Below, piece by piece: positions 33,450-44,079 of a DNA stretch of 64,000 nucleotides (position 1 is its first letter; the number at the start of each line of letters is the position of its first letter). The translations under genes were made by a program, and so were the position numbers. The stretch is from Icerya purchasi. Lineage: Eukaryota; Arthropoda; Insecta; Hemiptera; Monophlebidae. The stretch lies in NCBI GenBank assembly GCA_039619475.1, contig CM077115.1:308464734-308528733 (forward strand), given 5' to 3'. The notes under the pieces were generated by a model. It ran no database searches and was not told the origin of the DNA. It was given only the letters and a program-made list of their open reading frames with translations.

Positions 33450-36400
33450 ATTATATATCTATTCTGAACTTGCAAATCAATCAAACTATTAACGAGCTTC
33501 ATAAACATTTAAAAATATAGTGAATGTTACCTTTACATACAAATAAAACCAAATGCAAAATTTATTAGTCAGAACTATTTTTTGAAAACTATCATCCGCT
33601 TAATTCCAGAATGACCATTGTATTTTAATTCACACATTGTGAACAAATACATTTCTAAAGGAAACAAAGACAAACCTGAGTTTTTTTTTAATTTACTATT
33701 TACGGTGATAAATAAACGTATATATTTACTTCTTAATTCTAAATAACAACGTGATTGTTACAACGAACATTGTTCGCCCCTTATTTAAGAATTGCTTGTT
33801 TAATGGAACTTGTTAGAAGATAAGATCTTGTAACTACCTTAAAAACTCTGAATCCGCGAATTACATCTAAATCGTTAGAACTGTTTCCGAAAACCAATTG
33901 TGTAAATACATATACATATATAGTACTTGTTAATCGAGTTTTGCTCGGATTTATTCCGAATTTGCCAATCAGTCATGAGTTTTACAAACATATAGAAATA
34001 TTTGACATCTTATCTGAAAGAGAAAAAAAAAAAAAAAACAATATATATATATATATATACTAGTACCGAATTTTGGCAGGATTTATTCCAAATTTGTAGA
34101 ACGATTAAAGTTTATTCATGAGTTTCCCAAATATTTAAAAATATCTCAATAATACCCGTGTAATGCGAAAGTTACAATTGCGTAACTCTTTTTTTCAATT
34201 TTGAACGTGTATTTTAGTTTGCGTAGATTTATAATTGTCATATAAATATCCTGAATAAATTTAGATTATCACACAAAATTTAACCTTTCTAATTAAAGAG
34301 GTAAATAAGGGAATTGTTCCTTGTTTATTTTTTATTAAACTCGTTTCAAGCTTGATCATCAGCAAGAATAGCCTCCATTTCCGAGAATAATCGATTTCTA
34401 AACCTTAAAATTCCTGAATTCGTGAATTTGATCAAAATCTTATATACAATAACATATTCAAAATTTATAAAGCGGAAGTATTACAAATTAACATTTGTAT
34501 AAACGACATCCTGTATGCTTGAATTTAAAGTAACATTTAAATCTATTGTGCAAAGTGTAAATAAATGTGTTCCATCAACAAAGATTTATCTATGTTTAGT
34601 TATGGTGTAAATAAGCGTTTTTCTTACGTTCTAACAAAATCTAAAAATACGGTGATGATCAGTATAATGAATATTGGTCTCTCGTTCCCTTTTAAAATTG
34701 CTTGTTTCGCAAAATTTTTTCAACGATAAATCCTTGACCATTCCGTTTCTAGATCCTAAATACCCTTAAATTGTGAATTTGATTAAAATCGTTAAAGCCG
34801 TTTTCAAGAACCCAGTTACATACATAGGTATTATAACGATTTTGAAGAAATTCACGACTTCGGGGTATTTAGGGATTTAAATAAATTGATTAGTCAAAGC
34901 CTTTCAGTCGAGAAAATTCTACAGGCAATTATAAAGGGGAGGTTACCGATGTTCGTTTTAGTGATCATTGTATTTATAGTGTTTATTAAAAAGTAAGCAA
35001 AACGCTTATTTACCATGGTAACTGAATAAAACATTTATCTTTGTTTTGTGATAAAACATATTTATTTACGATTTACACAACGTACTTAGATATTGTTTCA
35101 ATTCAAATATACAGGATGTCGTTGTAGAGTTATACAGATGATAATTTTTAATAATATTTCCGGCTTATGAATATTTTTGTTTTTATTCTTCGCAACGCGA
35201 GAATACTTCAACACAAATAATGCGATGTATATAAAAATGTAGTTTATGTTGAATAGAAAATTGAAATTTTGTGGTAAAATAAATTTATTTACGATTTATA
35301 TGCCGGTATTAAATATCATGCAAACTAAAATACACTTTCAAAATTAAAAAGTGGGATAACATGTACATTTGGAAGTTTCGGATTACATGCGTATTGTTAT
35401 TATATTTTAAAATGTTTATGAAACACATGAGTGCTTTAATTGATCTACAAGTGCTCAATCATCAGATACTTATAAAATAATTTCACTTTAATACATACGG
35501 TGGTAACCAACCTTTGCTTGGATCTATTTTGAATTTGTACATCAGTCAGTGCATTAGTGAGTTTCACAAACAGTTATTACCTTCGTAATTTTACTTTTCT
35601 ATTGTTTCATTGTACTTGTACTTGTATATTGCTACTGAATTGTTTTATTATATTGTGCTGTGCAGTAATTGGCGTACGCTGTTGCACTAGCAGATTGTAT
35701 AAAACGCTGGTCGCCTCCCACTTAATTTCTCATTTAATAAAATTTTCCCGAAGATGAAACTTTAATCGCTTAATTTCTAACCCCTAAAAAATCCTAATTT
35801 ATGAATTTTAACAAAATCATTAGAGCTCTTTCAGAGAAGCCAATTTTATATATTATGTGTGTGTGTGTGGGGGGGGGGGTATATATATATATATATAAGA
35901 ATGGTTTTTTTATGAATAATTTGTAAACCAATCAATGCATTAATCAGTTAAACAAAAAATATAGCAATAGTGTACATATAAAACTACATTTTAGTACATA
36001 TTGTATTATTTTTTTATGTTGAAATATTTTCATGTTACACAAAATAAAACTAAATTCGAAATTTGTAAGCCAGAAATATTATAAATTGTCATCCGTATTA
36101 GTCTACAACGACGACCTGTGTATTTAACAGGCGTAATGTTTAAAATCAACTTGTAAACATTAAATAAATATATTTCTTCACGAAAATAAAAATATTATAG
36201 TTTTATCTGTTTTAAATTTGCTTTTATCCTACTTAATAAAATACAATGATCACCGAATATCATTCCCTTTTGAAATTCCTCGTTTAATACAGCTTGTACA
36301 ATCGATTTCTAACTCCTAAAAAGCCCTACTTCGTAAGTTTCATAAAAGTCGTTAAGTTACGTGACATACGCGTGTATACCACCGGCTTCGCACCTGAGAC

Positions 36401-36480
36401 TCTGGCTTCACTTGAGTCCCAAATCCCGGCGTGTACAAACATCAAAATATTCGAAAAAGTTGACGATCGTTTTTACTGAA
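33450..36480. repeat. Field of diverged interspersed repeat units
   Basis: A phrase of the type 'CCT.AATT.GTGAATTT.AT.AAAATCGTTA' recurs at about 33840, 34405, 34755, 35783 and 36310. A second, 'CGAATTTG...CAATCAGTCATGAGTTTACAAA'-like, recurs at about 33470, 33950, 34075, 35525 and 35920. Spacing is irregular (about 350 to 1,030 bp) and some pieces are inverted. A related segment lies in a THADA intron (52200-52580). A TG run, a G run and a TA run sit at 35857-35897. Confidence 0.55.
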
Positions 36481-36880
36481 TAGAGAAATTTTTGAAATTG
36501 GTTTTAAAAAGTTAACATCTTTTCTGCGTTTGGAGTATACGAATACAAACAGTTTTTGTCAGTCCTCTGCGGTTATTTCTATAATTATCATTGGTTAATA
36601 AATGTGTGATACGATGGGTGGAATTTTACGTTTTTTAATAAATGAATACGTAAATAATTAACATGCAAATTAACGAGTCAGTTATACATAATTTAAAAAA
36701 AGAAAAAAAACCCAGTTCTTTACACGCTTCTTCACCCCGTTAAAACGAAAATTTTTTAGAATTCTTCATTCTTTATAATAATTCGTTTCTATCGCAATCA
36801 CAAAAAGTTATTTTGTACATATACACATATAAGTGTGTATGTGTGTGTGGGCAGGTATATATACACACACACACATATAC

Positions 36881-37045
36881 TTCTTCTTCTTCTCGTGCCA
36901 CCCGATTCGGGTATTGCTTAATCATTTTGCATAGATTGGATTATCTGCTGAAATTTATGACGATCTTTTGCTATTCTGACTTAATCTTCTGTTCTCTTAA
37001 TTCCGGTCCATTTTTTTGATGTTATCTAGCCAAGAGGTCTTCAAA
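36881..37045 (-). mobile_element. Possible LINE 3' fragment
   Basis: On the minus strand this ends in a GAAGAAGAA tail (36892-36881). Its upstream part resembles the 3' ends of the RTE-like LINEs in this window ('LDNIKKMDRN' as the degenerate WxDxIK motif). Too short for confidence. Confidence 0.35.
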
Positions 37046-37364
37046 TACACAATTATTACTCATATAAGATATATCGTTCTATTGTACAAAACAGTTTTCT
37101 TTACTTACCGTTTTATTCCCGTCGTGATTAGTTTCGAGATTCCCCCTGATCGCTTCATTCACGACTACTTCATTTATGGTAAATAAAAATATTTCAGATA
37201 TAATCACATAACCAGAAATAATTATTTATTTTTATTAAAAATTGAAAGTATAGTAATCTCTATTAAACAATTTTCTTTCTGATATTCGATGTTCTCAAAT
37301 TCTCAGTTTTTAATCATTTCTGGCTATTTGATTATGTTATTATAATTTTCTTTCCATTACATTA

Positions 37365-37720
37365 AAAAGTTTTATTCATTGGGTTTATCGTTAGAAATAT
37401 ATTTTTTTAAATTGAACGAGCAGAAAGGATTGAAATGTTTAAAGACGCATTACACAATTAAATTATTTATATTAATCACAATCAGAGGGTAGAAAATTTG
37501 ATCGAAGGACAAATTGCTATATTGAAATATCTGACAAAAATAAAAACGTTTTATTCATTGGGTTTACCGTTGGAAATATTTTTTTTAGGAACGAGCAGAA
37601 ATGATTGAAATGTTTAAAGACGCATTACACTACTAGATTATTTATATTAATCACAATCAAAGGGTAGAAAATTTGATGATCGAAGGACAAATTGCTATAT
37701 TGAAATATCGACAAAAATAA
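37365..37720 (+). repeat. Tandem duplication, two ~178-bp units
   Basis: Units starting at about 37365 and 37543 share, for example, 'GTTTTATTCATTGGGTTTA', 'TGAAATGTTTAAAGACGC' and 'ATCGAAGGACAAATTGC' in the same order, with few differences, so the duplication is fairly recent. No coding role is seen. Confidence 0.85.
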
Positions 37721-37729
37721 GAAGTCAAA

Positions 37730-38170
37730 TATAATCTGGTGACATGAAGATGGAATATGAATATTGTGGTGCCTTATTTTTTCTAAGCGATACAAGTCGG
37801 TCGTTGGATATCTGTTGTCGTCAAAGTAAGGTTTTAATCTTTCAAAGTTTGGCAACTGCCCACCTGAATTTAGAAGTTGATTATACGAAACTAAAGAGAT
37901 AAATAAAGATTTTAGACAAAATTTGCAATAATTTATTTGCTTGTGCCGGAGAAGAGCGAGCAGGTACAGGACTTCCTAGTGTGTATTTACACACACACAC
38001 ACACACACACATATGTGCACGTGCGTAGAAATATAAAATTAATTTAACTTTTGATACCCACGAACTATTCAAAAGTATATAATCTATAGATCGTTACACC
38101 AGTTCATTTTGCTTCTTTTTTTCTTTTTTTTTTGGTTCATATTGATACGTACGAAATCGTCATTTTTATT
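37730..38170. other. No gene recognised; AC microsatellite
   Basis: Contains an (AC)n run (37989-38011) and otherwise unassigned sequence. Confidence 0.5.
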
Positions 38171-38179
38171 TCTTTTCTA

Positions 38180-38890
38180 GTTCAGTTGATGAAAATTAAC
38201 TATGAACAAATTTTGAATTATGGTGTGGACGACAGAGCGGCGATGTTAAGTGTAGTTATCAAAAATCTGTCAAAGTTAAGACGTGGCTTTCTCGCTGTAA
38301 GGTATTAACACTAAATTATAGCTATTTGTTATTACTGTTCTCTGTATTCGTAATCCTCATAAATAGCTCTTTGCCGAATTAAAATTACCGAATGAAACAT
38401 TTATCCACTGGATCTTCTTTAATCGTGAAACTTATGGTTCATCTTGTGGGAAACATTCTACTCCTTTAGGACACGATCAAATTGTTCAACTAGATGAAGC
38501 CAAGGTGATAAAAACGAATTTAGGATCTACCTCCTCTTTGTGACAAAACTGGTTTATAGATTTTTGGTGCTATCGATGATTCATTCGGTAATTTTTATTT
38601 ATCCGTTACTCCTAATCGATCCTTTTAAACCTTACTCCCAATTATCCGATGTATTATTCTTTCCGGTTCTATTATCTAATCCAATGATGAATGGACTGCT
38701 TATTAACCTCTTTCAAGCGATTTTGATTAAACTCGCCAAATTGTAAATCATTCGGAAACATACGTTAATGCAGCTACCAGGTTTGCACAAAAATATTGAA
38801 CGTTTACGGTGCGGAACTCGGAATAAAATTCCGAAATATGGTGTTCGGAAAAAAATTCTTTTAGACTTATTAGAACAAAGGCCGTAATTC
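38180..38890 (+). pseudogene. Merlin/IS1595-like transposase remnant
   Basis: Broken plus-strand frames follow the order of the ISXO2/IS1595 DDE domain. First 'PNETFIHWIFFNRETYGSSC', then 'LGHDQIVQLDEAKVIKTN' (usual ...EIDEAxxGKRKYN, first Asp-Glu). Next comes 'TLLPIIRCIILSGSII', then 'DEWTAY' (usual SDxWxAY, second Asp) and 'QIVNHSETYVNAATRF' (usual xVNHSxxFVxP). The end reads 'KYGVRKKILLDLLEQR'. This is the family of eukaryotic Merlin transposons. Several stops and shifts make it dead. No inverted ends were identified. Confidence 0.75.
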
Positions 38891-40225
38891 CAACGGGTGT
38901 ACACTTTTTTTTTTTAACAACGCCACAAAAATGTAACCGATTTATTAAGGTGTGTCAATTTTCTGTATTTATTCAATATATCATATTTTCTGAAATTTCC
39001 TCTTTGTTTTTTTGCGGCATTTTTAAAATGTTCTAACCGTTGTTTTAGTTCTTTCATTTCTTCTGTTATTCACAGTTTATATATTCACTCACGCGTAAAC
39101 TATGAATAAAGATCTAAGTAAACGAACTGAAATTACGGCCAAAAATGAACTGGTGCGGATGCGCCTAATCACTTACGGCACTCTACACAGTTATAAAAAA
39201 TATATAAGACCTAGTAGAAATTTCAATACTCGAAATCATAAAATGTTTATATCGGGAGCCATTAAAAACTGAAGAAACTTCATGGGTATACTAGTTAATA
39301 AACGATTAGTAAAATACGTACGGGATTGTAGACCGGTTAATGAAAGACTAGAATAGTTTTTAGTGCAACGCCTAACAACTTCTACATATTAGTAGTGTAT
39401 ATGCCCTCAAATACACCGTTTTTTTTTTTTTTTTTTGGATTTTGAAAAACCGGTTGAAATAGAAAATTTTTGTTTAATTTTAACTTAAATTTGATATAAG
39501 TTAATTATTACTTTGTATTCTGATCAGAAATGTCGTATGAAAACTACTGTAAAGCTTGCACTCCTGGTAATATTTAAGGGGAAAAAATTCCATTATCCGA
39601 CGATTTGTAATATTTATATGCTGTAAGTTTCATCCGGATCACAACGATTTTGAAAAGAGTACTAATGTTTTTATAAGGATTCAAAAATATTATGGTTATA
39701 CCGAAATTTCGGAAACATACGAATGAACTTGAAAATTTTTAAAAAATACTGAAATATTTTGGAAGCCCGGTAAAAGTCGGAGAATTTCATTAATCATGAA
39801 AAAGTTGAAAAAATCTGTTGAAAGCCAAGGAATTTGAAGAAGATACAAAAATACTTGTTTGTTGTACAATACGCTTGAAAGTATTAAAAATTATTTCAAA
39901 CTCTAGTATATGTACATTTACTACATTACCATTGTTAACTCGCTGAGAATTTCGCCCGTAATCAAACTGATGAAATAGATTAACGTGTTTACGAATTTTA
40001 CGAGATTTGGGAATTTATCATTAAACATTATCGGGATATAATCAAAAATACATTGCAAAATATTAGAAAATTTAGTTTTTTTTTTATATAGCTATTGTTT
40101 TTTAAGTTAGAGAAAAAGCTGGAAATAAAAACGGCAAAAGTCGGGAAAATATGTTTTGAAAAAAAAAAAAAAAGTGACCATCCTGTAATTATTTTAAAAT
40201 TGAGAACTGTTTACTAATGTGGAAA
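38891..40225. other. No gene recognised
   Basis: AT-rich sequence. A T run lies at 39419-39436 and an A run near 40160-40173. No motif-level similarity recognised. Confidence 0.4.
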
Positions 40226-40229
40226 GTAT

Positions 40230-40795
40230 CACACTTTCTTGAGCAAATCTTCTTCTTTTGTCTTATCCGCTTAAATATTAACGACCAAAGTGTTCAACGA
40301 TTCCCTATTACGCGCCACATCCATTAATTTCCCCTTATAGTATTGTTGATACCTATCCAGCTCTTTATGTTGTCTAGCCAAGACATTCTCGGTCTGCCAC
40401 GTTTTCGTTTTCCGTCTACTTTTCCTTATAATATTAGTTGCACTAGCTCATATTTGTCTCCTCGCATAATGTGGCCCAGATAGTTGATTTTTCGCTTTTT
40501 AATTAGGGTCAGTAGTTCCTCAGTTTTTTGTAGACGTTGTAGCACTTCTTTATTAGTTACTTTCTCGGTCCAGCTGATCTTCAAAAGCCGTCGATAAATC
40601 CACCTTTCGAATGCTTCAATCCTCTTCGATGCGGCTGCCCCTGAGCGTCCATGTTTCAGCTGCGTATGTCACTGTAGCCCATATATAGCATCTAATCAGG
40701 CGTATCTTTAGCTGTGTGTTAATATCATGACTACACAATATCCCTTTAAGTTTCATAAATGCGTTTCGTGCTAAAACATTTATTATAGCGAGCTA
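40230..40795 (-). mobile_element. RTE-like LINE 3' part
   Basis: The minus strand reads 'TYAAETWTLRG' (usual YGAETWxL), 'KVTNKEVLQRLQKTEELLTL', 'KKRKINYLGHIMRGDKYELV', 'GKRKRGRPRMSWLDNIKSW' and a 3' tail at about 40250-40230. This is the same C-terminal arrangement as in the LINE at 11.1-11.4 kb. It is 5'-truncated and has at least one frameshift. Confidence 0.8.
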
Positions 40796-40799
40796 CACA

Positions 40800-41190
40800 G
40801 ACCATGCATGCCTCCTACACAGATGGAGCGAAGGCAATAGGTTATCAGTCACCGGCGGCATGCTCCTTCGAAGTCTCAGGGGCAGCAGAGTCAGTCAGAC
40901 TTCACGATTGCTGCACAGCATTGGACGCTGACATATACGCGATGGTTTTTTGCATCCAATACTACACCGATAGCAACCCCCAGTCCCAAAGGCCCTACTC
41001 ATAACTGATTCTCTAAACTCTCTTCAACTCATATCAGAGATTAAATCCAACAACCCTTTGATAAGGAAGGTCCATTACCTTTTATTCAGGTTATCACATT
41101 TAAGCTCTGCAATCGACGCATGTTGGGATTCCAGACAATGAGCTTGTCAATCGAGCCTTCCCCCTACATTAGCTCATTTGTTTATGCAGC
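40800..41190 (+). mobile_element. I-clade-like LINE, RNase H segment (5' piece)
   Basis: The plus strand reads 'SYTDGAKAIGYQSPAA' (RNase H YTDGSK), then 'TALDADIYAMVFCIQYY' (usual F.AELxAI). It continues in another frame as 'LLITDSLNSLQLISEIKSNN' (usual xxDSxSSLQAL) and then as a degenerate 'WxPSHxGIxGNE' ('GIPDNELVNRA'). Its C-terminal continuation is found at 43740-44030, after an inserted LINE. Confidence 0.75.
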
Positions 41191-41259
41191 AAACTGGAGA
41201 AGAATGACAACAGGAATGGAGATCTTCAAGTACATTTCTCCGAAGCATAAAAACAGCCA

Positions 41260-43733
41260 CGGAGCCTTGGTGGCCCACAGACGGAGTTTCCCGCTTAAAT
41301 GATAAAGTAAAAAAATATGATTGGCAGAGCATGCATGAGAATGCAGGTGCGGAGCAAATTTCAATAAACATAGCAAACGCTTTCAAAAATTGCTACGAGG
41401 AATGTAGGTACATAAAACAAACAACTGTGAAAACCAAAAATTGCCCTAGGAATGAATGGATGAACAGGAACATATTAAATTACATTCATATAAGAGATTT
41501 TTATATTATAAAAGACGTAAAGGAAACAACTCAAATAAACGATATAAAGAATTATATAAGAGATACAGATATCTAGTTAAATACGAAATAAGACAAGCAA
41601 AAGAAAAATATTACATATAGGAATTACAAAAAGCAGGCAACTAGATGAAGAAAACTTGGGGAATAATAAATAAAATAGTATGCAAAAAGAAAAAAGCAAT
41701 AATAGGCGAGGATATACTCAGGAATTTTGCTAGTTATGACAATGCAGTTAACGCATTCTTAAATTATTACTTGTCCATAATGGGGAAAATGAAACACATC
41801 TGTGATAATAAATTCTTGAATACTGAAATAGATGATGAAACTAATATATCCTTATACATTCCAAGAGCTACAGAGGTCATAATAGAATCCATAATAAAAA
41901 AACTTAATCCCGATAAAGCCCAAGGATACGACGGAATAAGAGTGAAGAATATCAGGAGACACTCAAAACTACTAACCCCAATACTAACGAAAATGATTAA
42001 TTATTCCTTAAAAGAAGGAATATTTCCCGGAGAGTTAAAAATCGGTATGGTACGGCCAATTTACAAAAGTGGAGATAGAAAACAGTGTGAAAACTACAGA
42101 CCGATCACATTAATTTCAGTCATAGCAAAAATAATTGAGCAGTACGTGGGAAAATATTTGAAAAATGACTTGCAGGGAAATAAGTTGATAAATAGTAAAC
42201 AATTTGGTTTTAGAGAGGGAAAATCGACGATATTACTACTTAGAACACTAATATCAGATATAAATAAAGGATTGGCAGCGGGTAAACAATTTCTGTTAGT
42301 TTTTTTAGACCTTACTAAGGCTTTTGATCTAGTGGACCAAGAAATACTAATTGAAGACATAAGAAAAATGGGTGTAAAAGGGAGGTATCTAAAATGGTTT
42401 TGGAGTTACATAAGAGGAAGAGAATTTTTAGTAAAGATCGGGAATGAACACAGTAGAAAAGAAATAATGAATTATGGAGTTGGACAAGGGACAATGTTGG
42501 CACCTATACTATTTTTGATATATACGAATTCGCTCTACCGATATGTAAAGAACTCTAAAGTGTATGTTTATGCAGATGATATCGCACTAGTTATTGAACA
42601 CTCTGACATTGAAAGTGCTGAAAAAATGTTACAAGAAGATCTCAATAATGTATGCAAATGGGCGCATGACAAAAAACAATTAATTAATGCTAAAAAAACA
42701 AAAGTGATGCATATAAGAACGCCAAGCCGGTTTAGAACGTTCGTCCCCAAATTAATTTTACACAATACAAAGTGTTTACACAGAAAGGAAATATGTGGTT
42801 GTGAAAAGTTAGAAAATGTGAATGAATTTAAATATCTTGGGATAACATTAGATAAAGGTTTAACATGGAGAAACTATATTGACAATATTACAGGGAAAGT
42901 TAGACAAACTATTCCAGCACTATATAAACTAAAACAAGGTATGACATACAAAAGCCTAAGGTTATATTTCGAATCTGTAATAATGTCCAGAATTAAATAC
43001 CGAATCGGAATTTGGGGTTAGGCGAAAATTACAGAAACGAGGAAAATCAACAAATTGCAAAAAAAATGTTTAAAACTGGTCTTACACAACGAGAGCAAGA
43101 CGGACGCATTAGCTAACATCACTTGGTGGAACAAAAATAACGAAATGTCACCGAAAATGTTATATTATTACAGCAAATTACTCAGTGCTAAACTAGAAGA
43201 TAGACAGTTACCAACTAGAACAAGATCCTACAGGACTAGAAATTGCGATTAATTCTTGCTATGTACGATCTAGGGGGATTAACAGTAAAATAGACAATGT
43301 AGAGGAAGAGGTATTAATAAAATTAATGGGGAACATACCAAAGGAAATTCGAAATGAAAAAAATCTGGAGAGATGGAAAAACAAGGTTAAAATTTGGTTG
43401 ATAGCATGGTGTAAAGGGCAATAGAAATAGTAACAAAAAAAAAAAAAAAAAAAAAAGTATCGTAATACTAGTAATAACCACTTATAACATTGACTACGTT
43501 GACATGAGACTCGTTACTATCTCCAGTTTTAAGCTGCTAATGAGAGAGTGGTAGTTGTATAAAAATTATATTGTATTATTGTAATATACAAGTTATCATA
43601 TTAAGGTATTGTAATAGGAAATATTATTTTAGATGATGTTATATTGTACAAATAAATGATATAATTATGTTGGGAACCCATAGACGGGCTAGTGCCTTGT
43701 GGGACCCGCAAATTATTTAAAAAAAAAAAAAAG
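41260..43733 (+). mobile_element. Non-LTR retrotransposon, 5'-truncated, inserted in an older LINE
   Basis: Starts in the linker before the RT ('PWWPTDGVSRLNDKVKKYDW' near 41270-41330, then 41331-41576), continues with the RT frame 41645-43021 and a C-terminal frame 43055-43252. It ends with an A run at 43437-43457 or, more likely, after a further 250 bp of 3' untranslated sequence at the A run 43720-43733. The endonuclease is missing. Its relative at 840-1905 is much more decayed. The 5' junction lies between about 41190 and 41265. Confidence 0.8.
41645..43021 (+). CDS. Non-LTR reverse transcriptase (ORF fragment, 458 codons)
   Basis: Copies LINE RNA into DNA at the target site in an active element. 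All RT palm motifs are visible in one open frame. 'RPITLISVIAKIIEQYV' is the finger region near residue 150. 'FLDLTKAFD' is motif A near 223, with the first catalytic Asp. 'GVGQGTMLAPILF' is motif B near 280. 'VYVYADDIALV' is motif C near 307, with the two catalytic Asp. 'NAKKTKVMHI' is motif D and 'FKYLGITLD' motif E near 402. An in-frame stop just upstream (41642) and another after residue 458 cut it off from linker and C-terminal sequence. The protein is therefore probably non-functional although its catalytic residues are intact. Clade (Jockey/I group) not settled. Confidence 0.88.
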   Translation: MKKTWGIINKIVCKKKKAIIGEDILRNFASYDNAVNAFLNYYLSIMGKMKHICDNKFLNTEIDDETNISLYIPRATEVIIESIIKKLNPDKAQGYDGIRVKNIRRHSKLLTPILTKMINYSLKEGIFPGELKIGMVRPIYKSGDRKQCENYRPITLISVIAKIIEQYVGKYLKNDLQGNKLINSKQFGFREGKSTILLLRTLISDINKGLAAGKQFLLVFLDLTKAFDLVDQEILIEDIRKMGVKGRYLKWFWSYIRGREFLVKIGNEHSRKEIMNYGVGQGTMLAPILFLIYTNSLYRYVKNSKVYVYADDIALVIEHSDIESAEKMLQEDLNNVCKWAHDKKQLINAKKTKVMHIRTPSRFRTFVPKLILHNTKCLHRKEICGCEKLENVNEFKYLGITLDKGLTWRNYIDNITGKVRQTIPALYKLKQGMTYKSLRLYFESVIMSRIKYRIGIWG

Positions 43734-43739
43734 ATTTTT

Positions 43740-44030
43740 CTGTCCTGAATCGTCTCCGAATAGGACATACAACCCTCTCGCATAGCTACATATTCACGAG
43801 CCAGGTCCTTCCAAATGTCTACCCCTTTTGTAGTCAATCGAGTGCCCCATTCACCTCTCACCTACTTCTGGAATGTTCCTCATTTGCAGTACCACGATCC
43901 ATTCACTTTACCACTTCCTCCAGTTCTAAAATACTGTCAAATGTTCCGTCCGCGGTCGCAGCCGTATTAGCTTTCATGTGGAGCAGCGGTCTGTACTATC
44001 GCGCTTAATCCCCTTAAGTAGGCTCCATAA
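43740..44030 (+). mobile_element. I-clade-like LINE, C-terminal segment (3' piece)
   Basis: The plus strand reads 'VLNRLRIGHTTLSHSYIF', 'SHLLLECSSFAVPRSIHF' and 'AAVLAFMWSSGLYYRA'. This is the conserved end of I-group ORF2 after RNase H (usual LARLRIGHTxLTHxxL...HxLxEC). It continues the RNase H piece at 40800-41190. The two are separated by the inserted LINE 41260-43733. Confidence 0.75.
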
Positions 44031-44079
44031 TAGCCCCAGTAGTTAAACGCGGTACATGGAAACCCTCATACACACCTTA

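Noticed and set aside
36813..37019. Plus-strand Cys/Tyr-rich frame (toxin-like start)
   Set aside because: The Cys/Tyr pattern is the translation of a TG/AC microsatellite followed by a LINE tail read in the wrong direction.
41182..41386. Minus-strand frames opposite the LINE
   Set aside because: They are shadows of the plus-strand LINE coding sequence.
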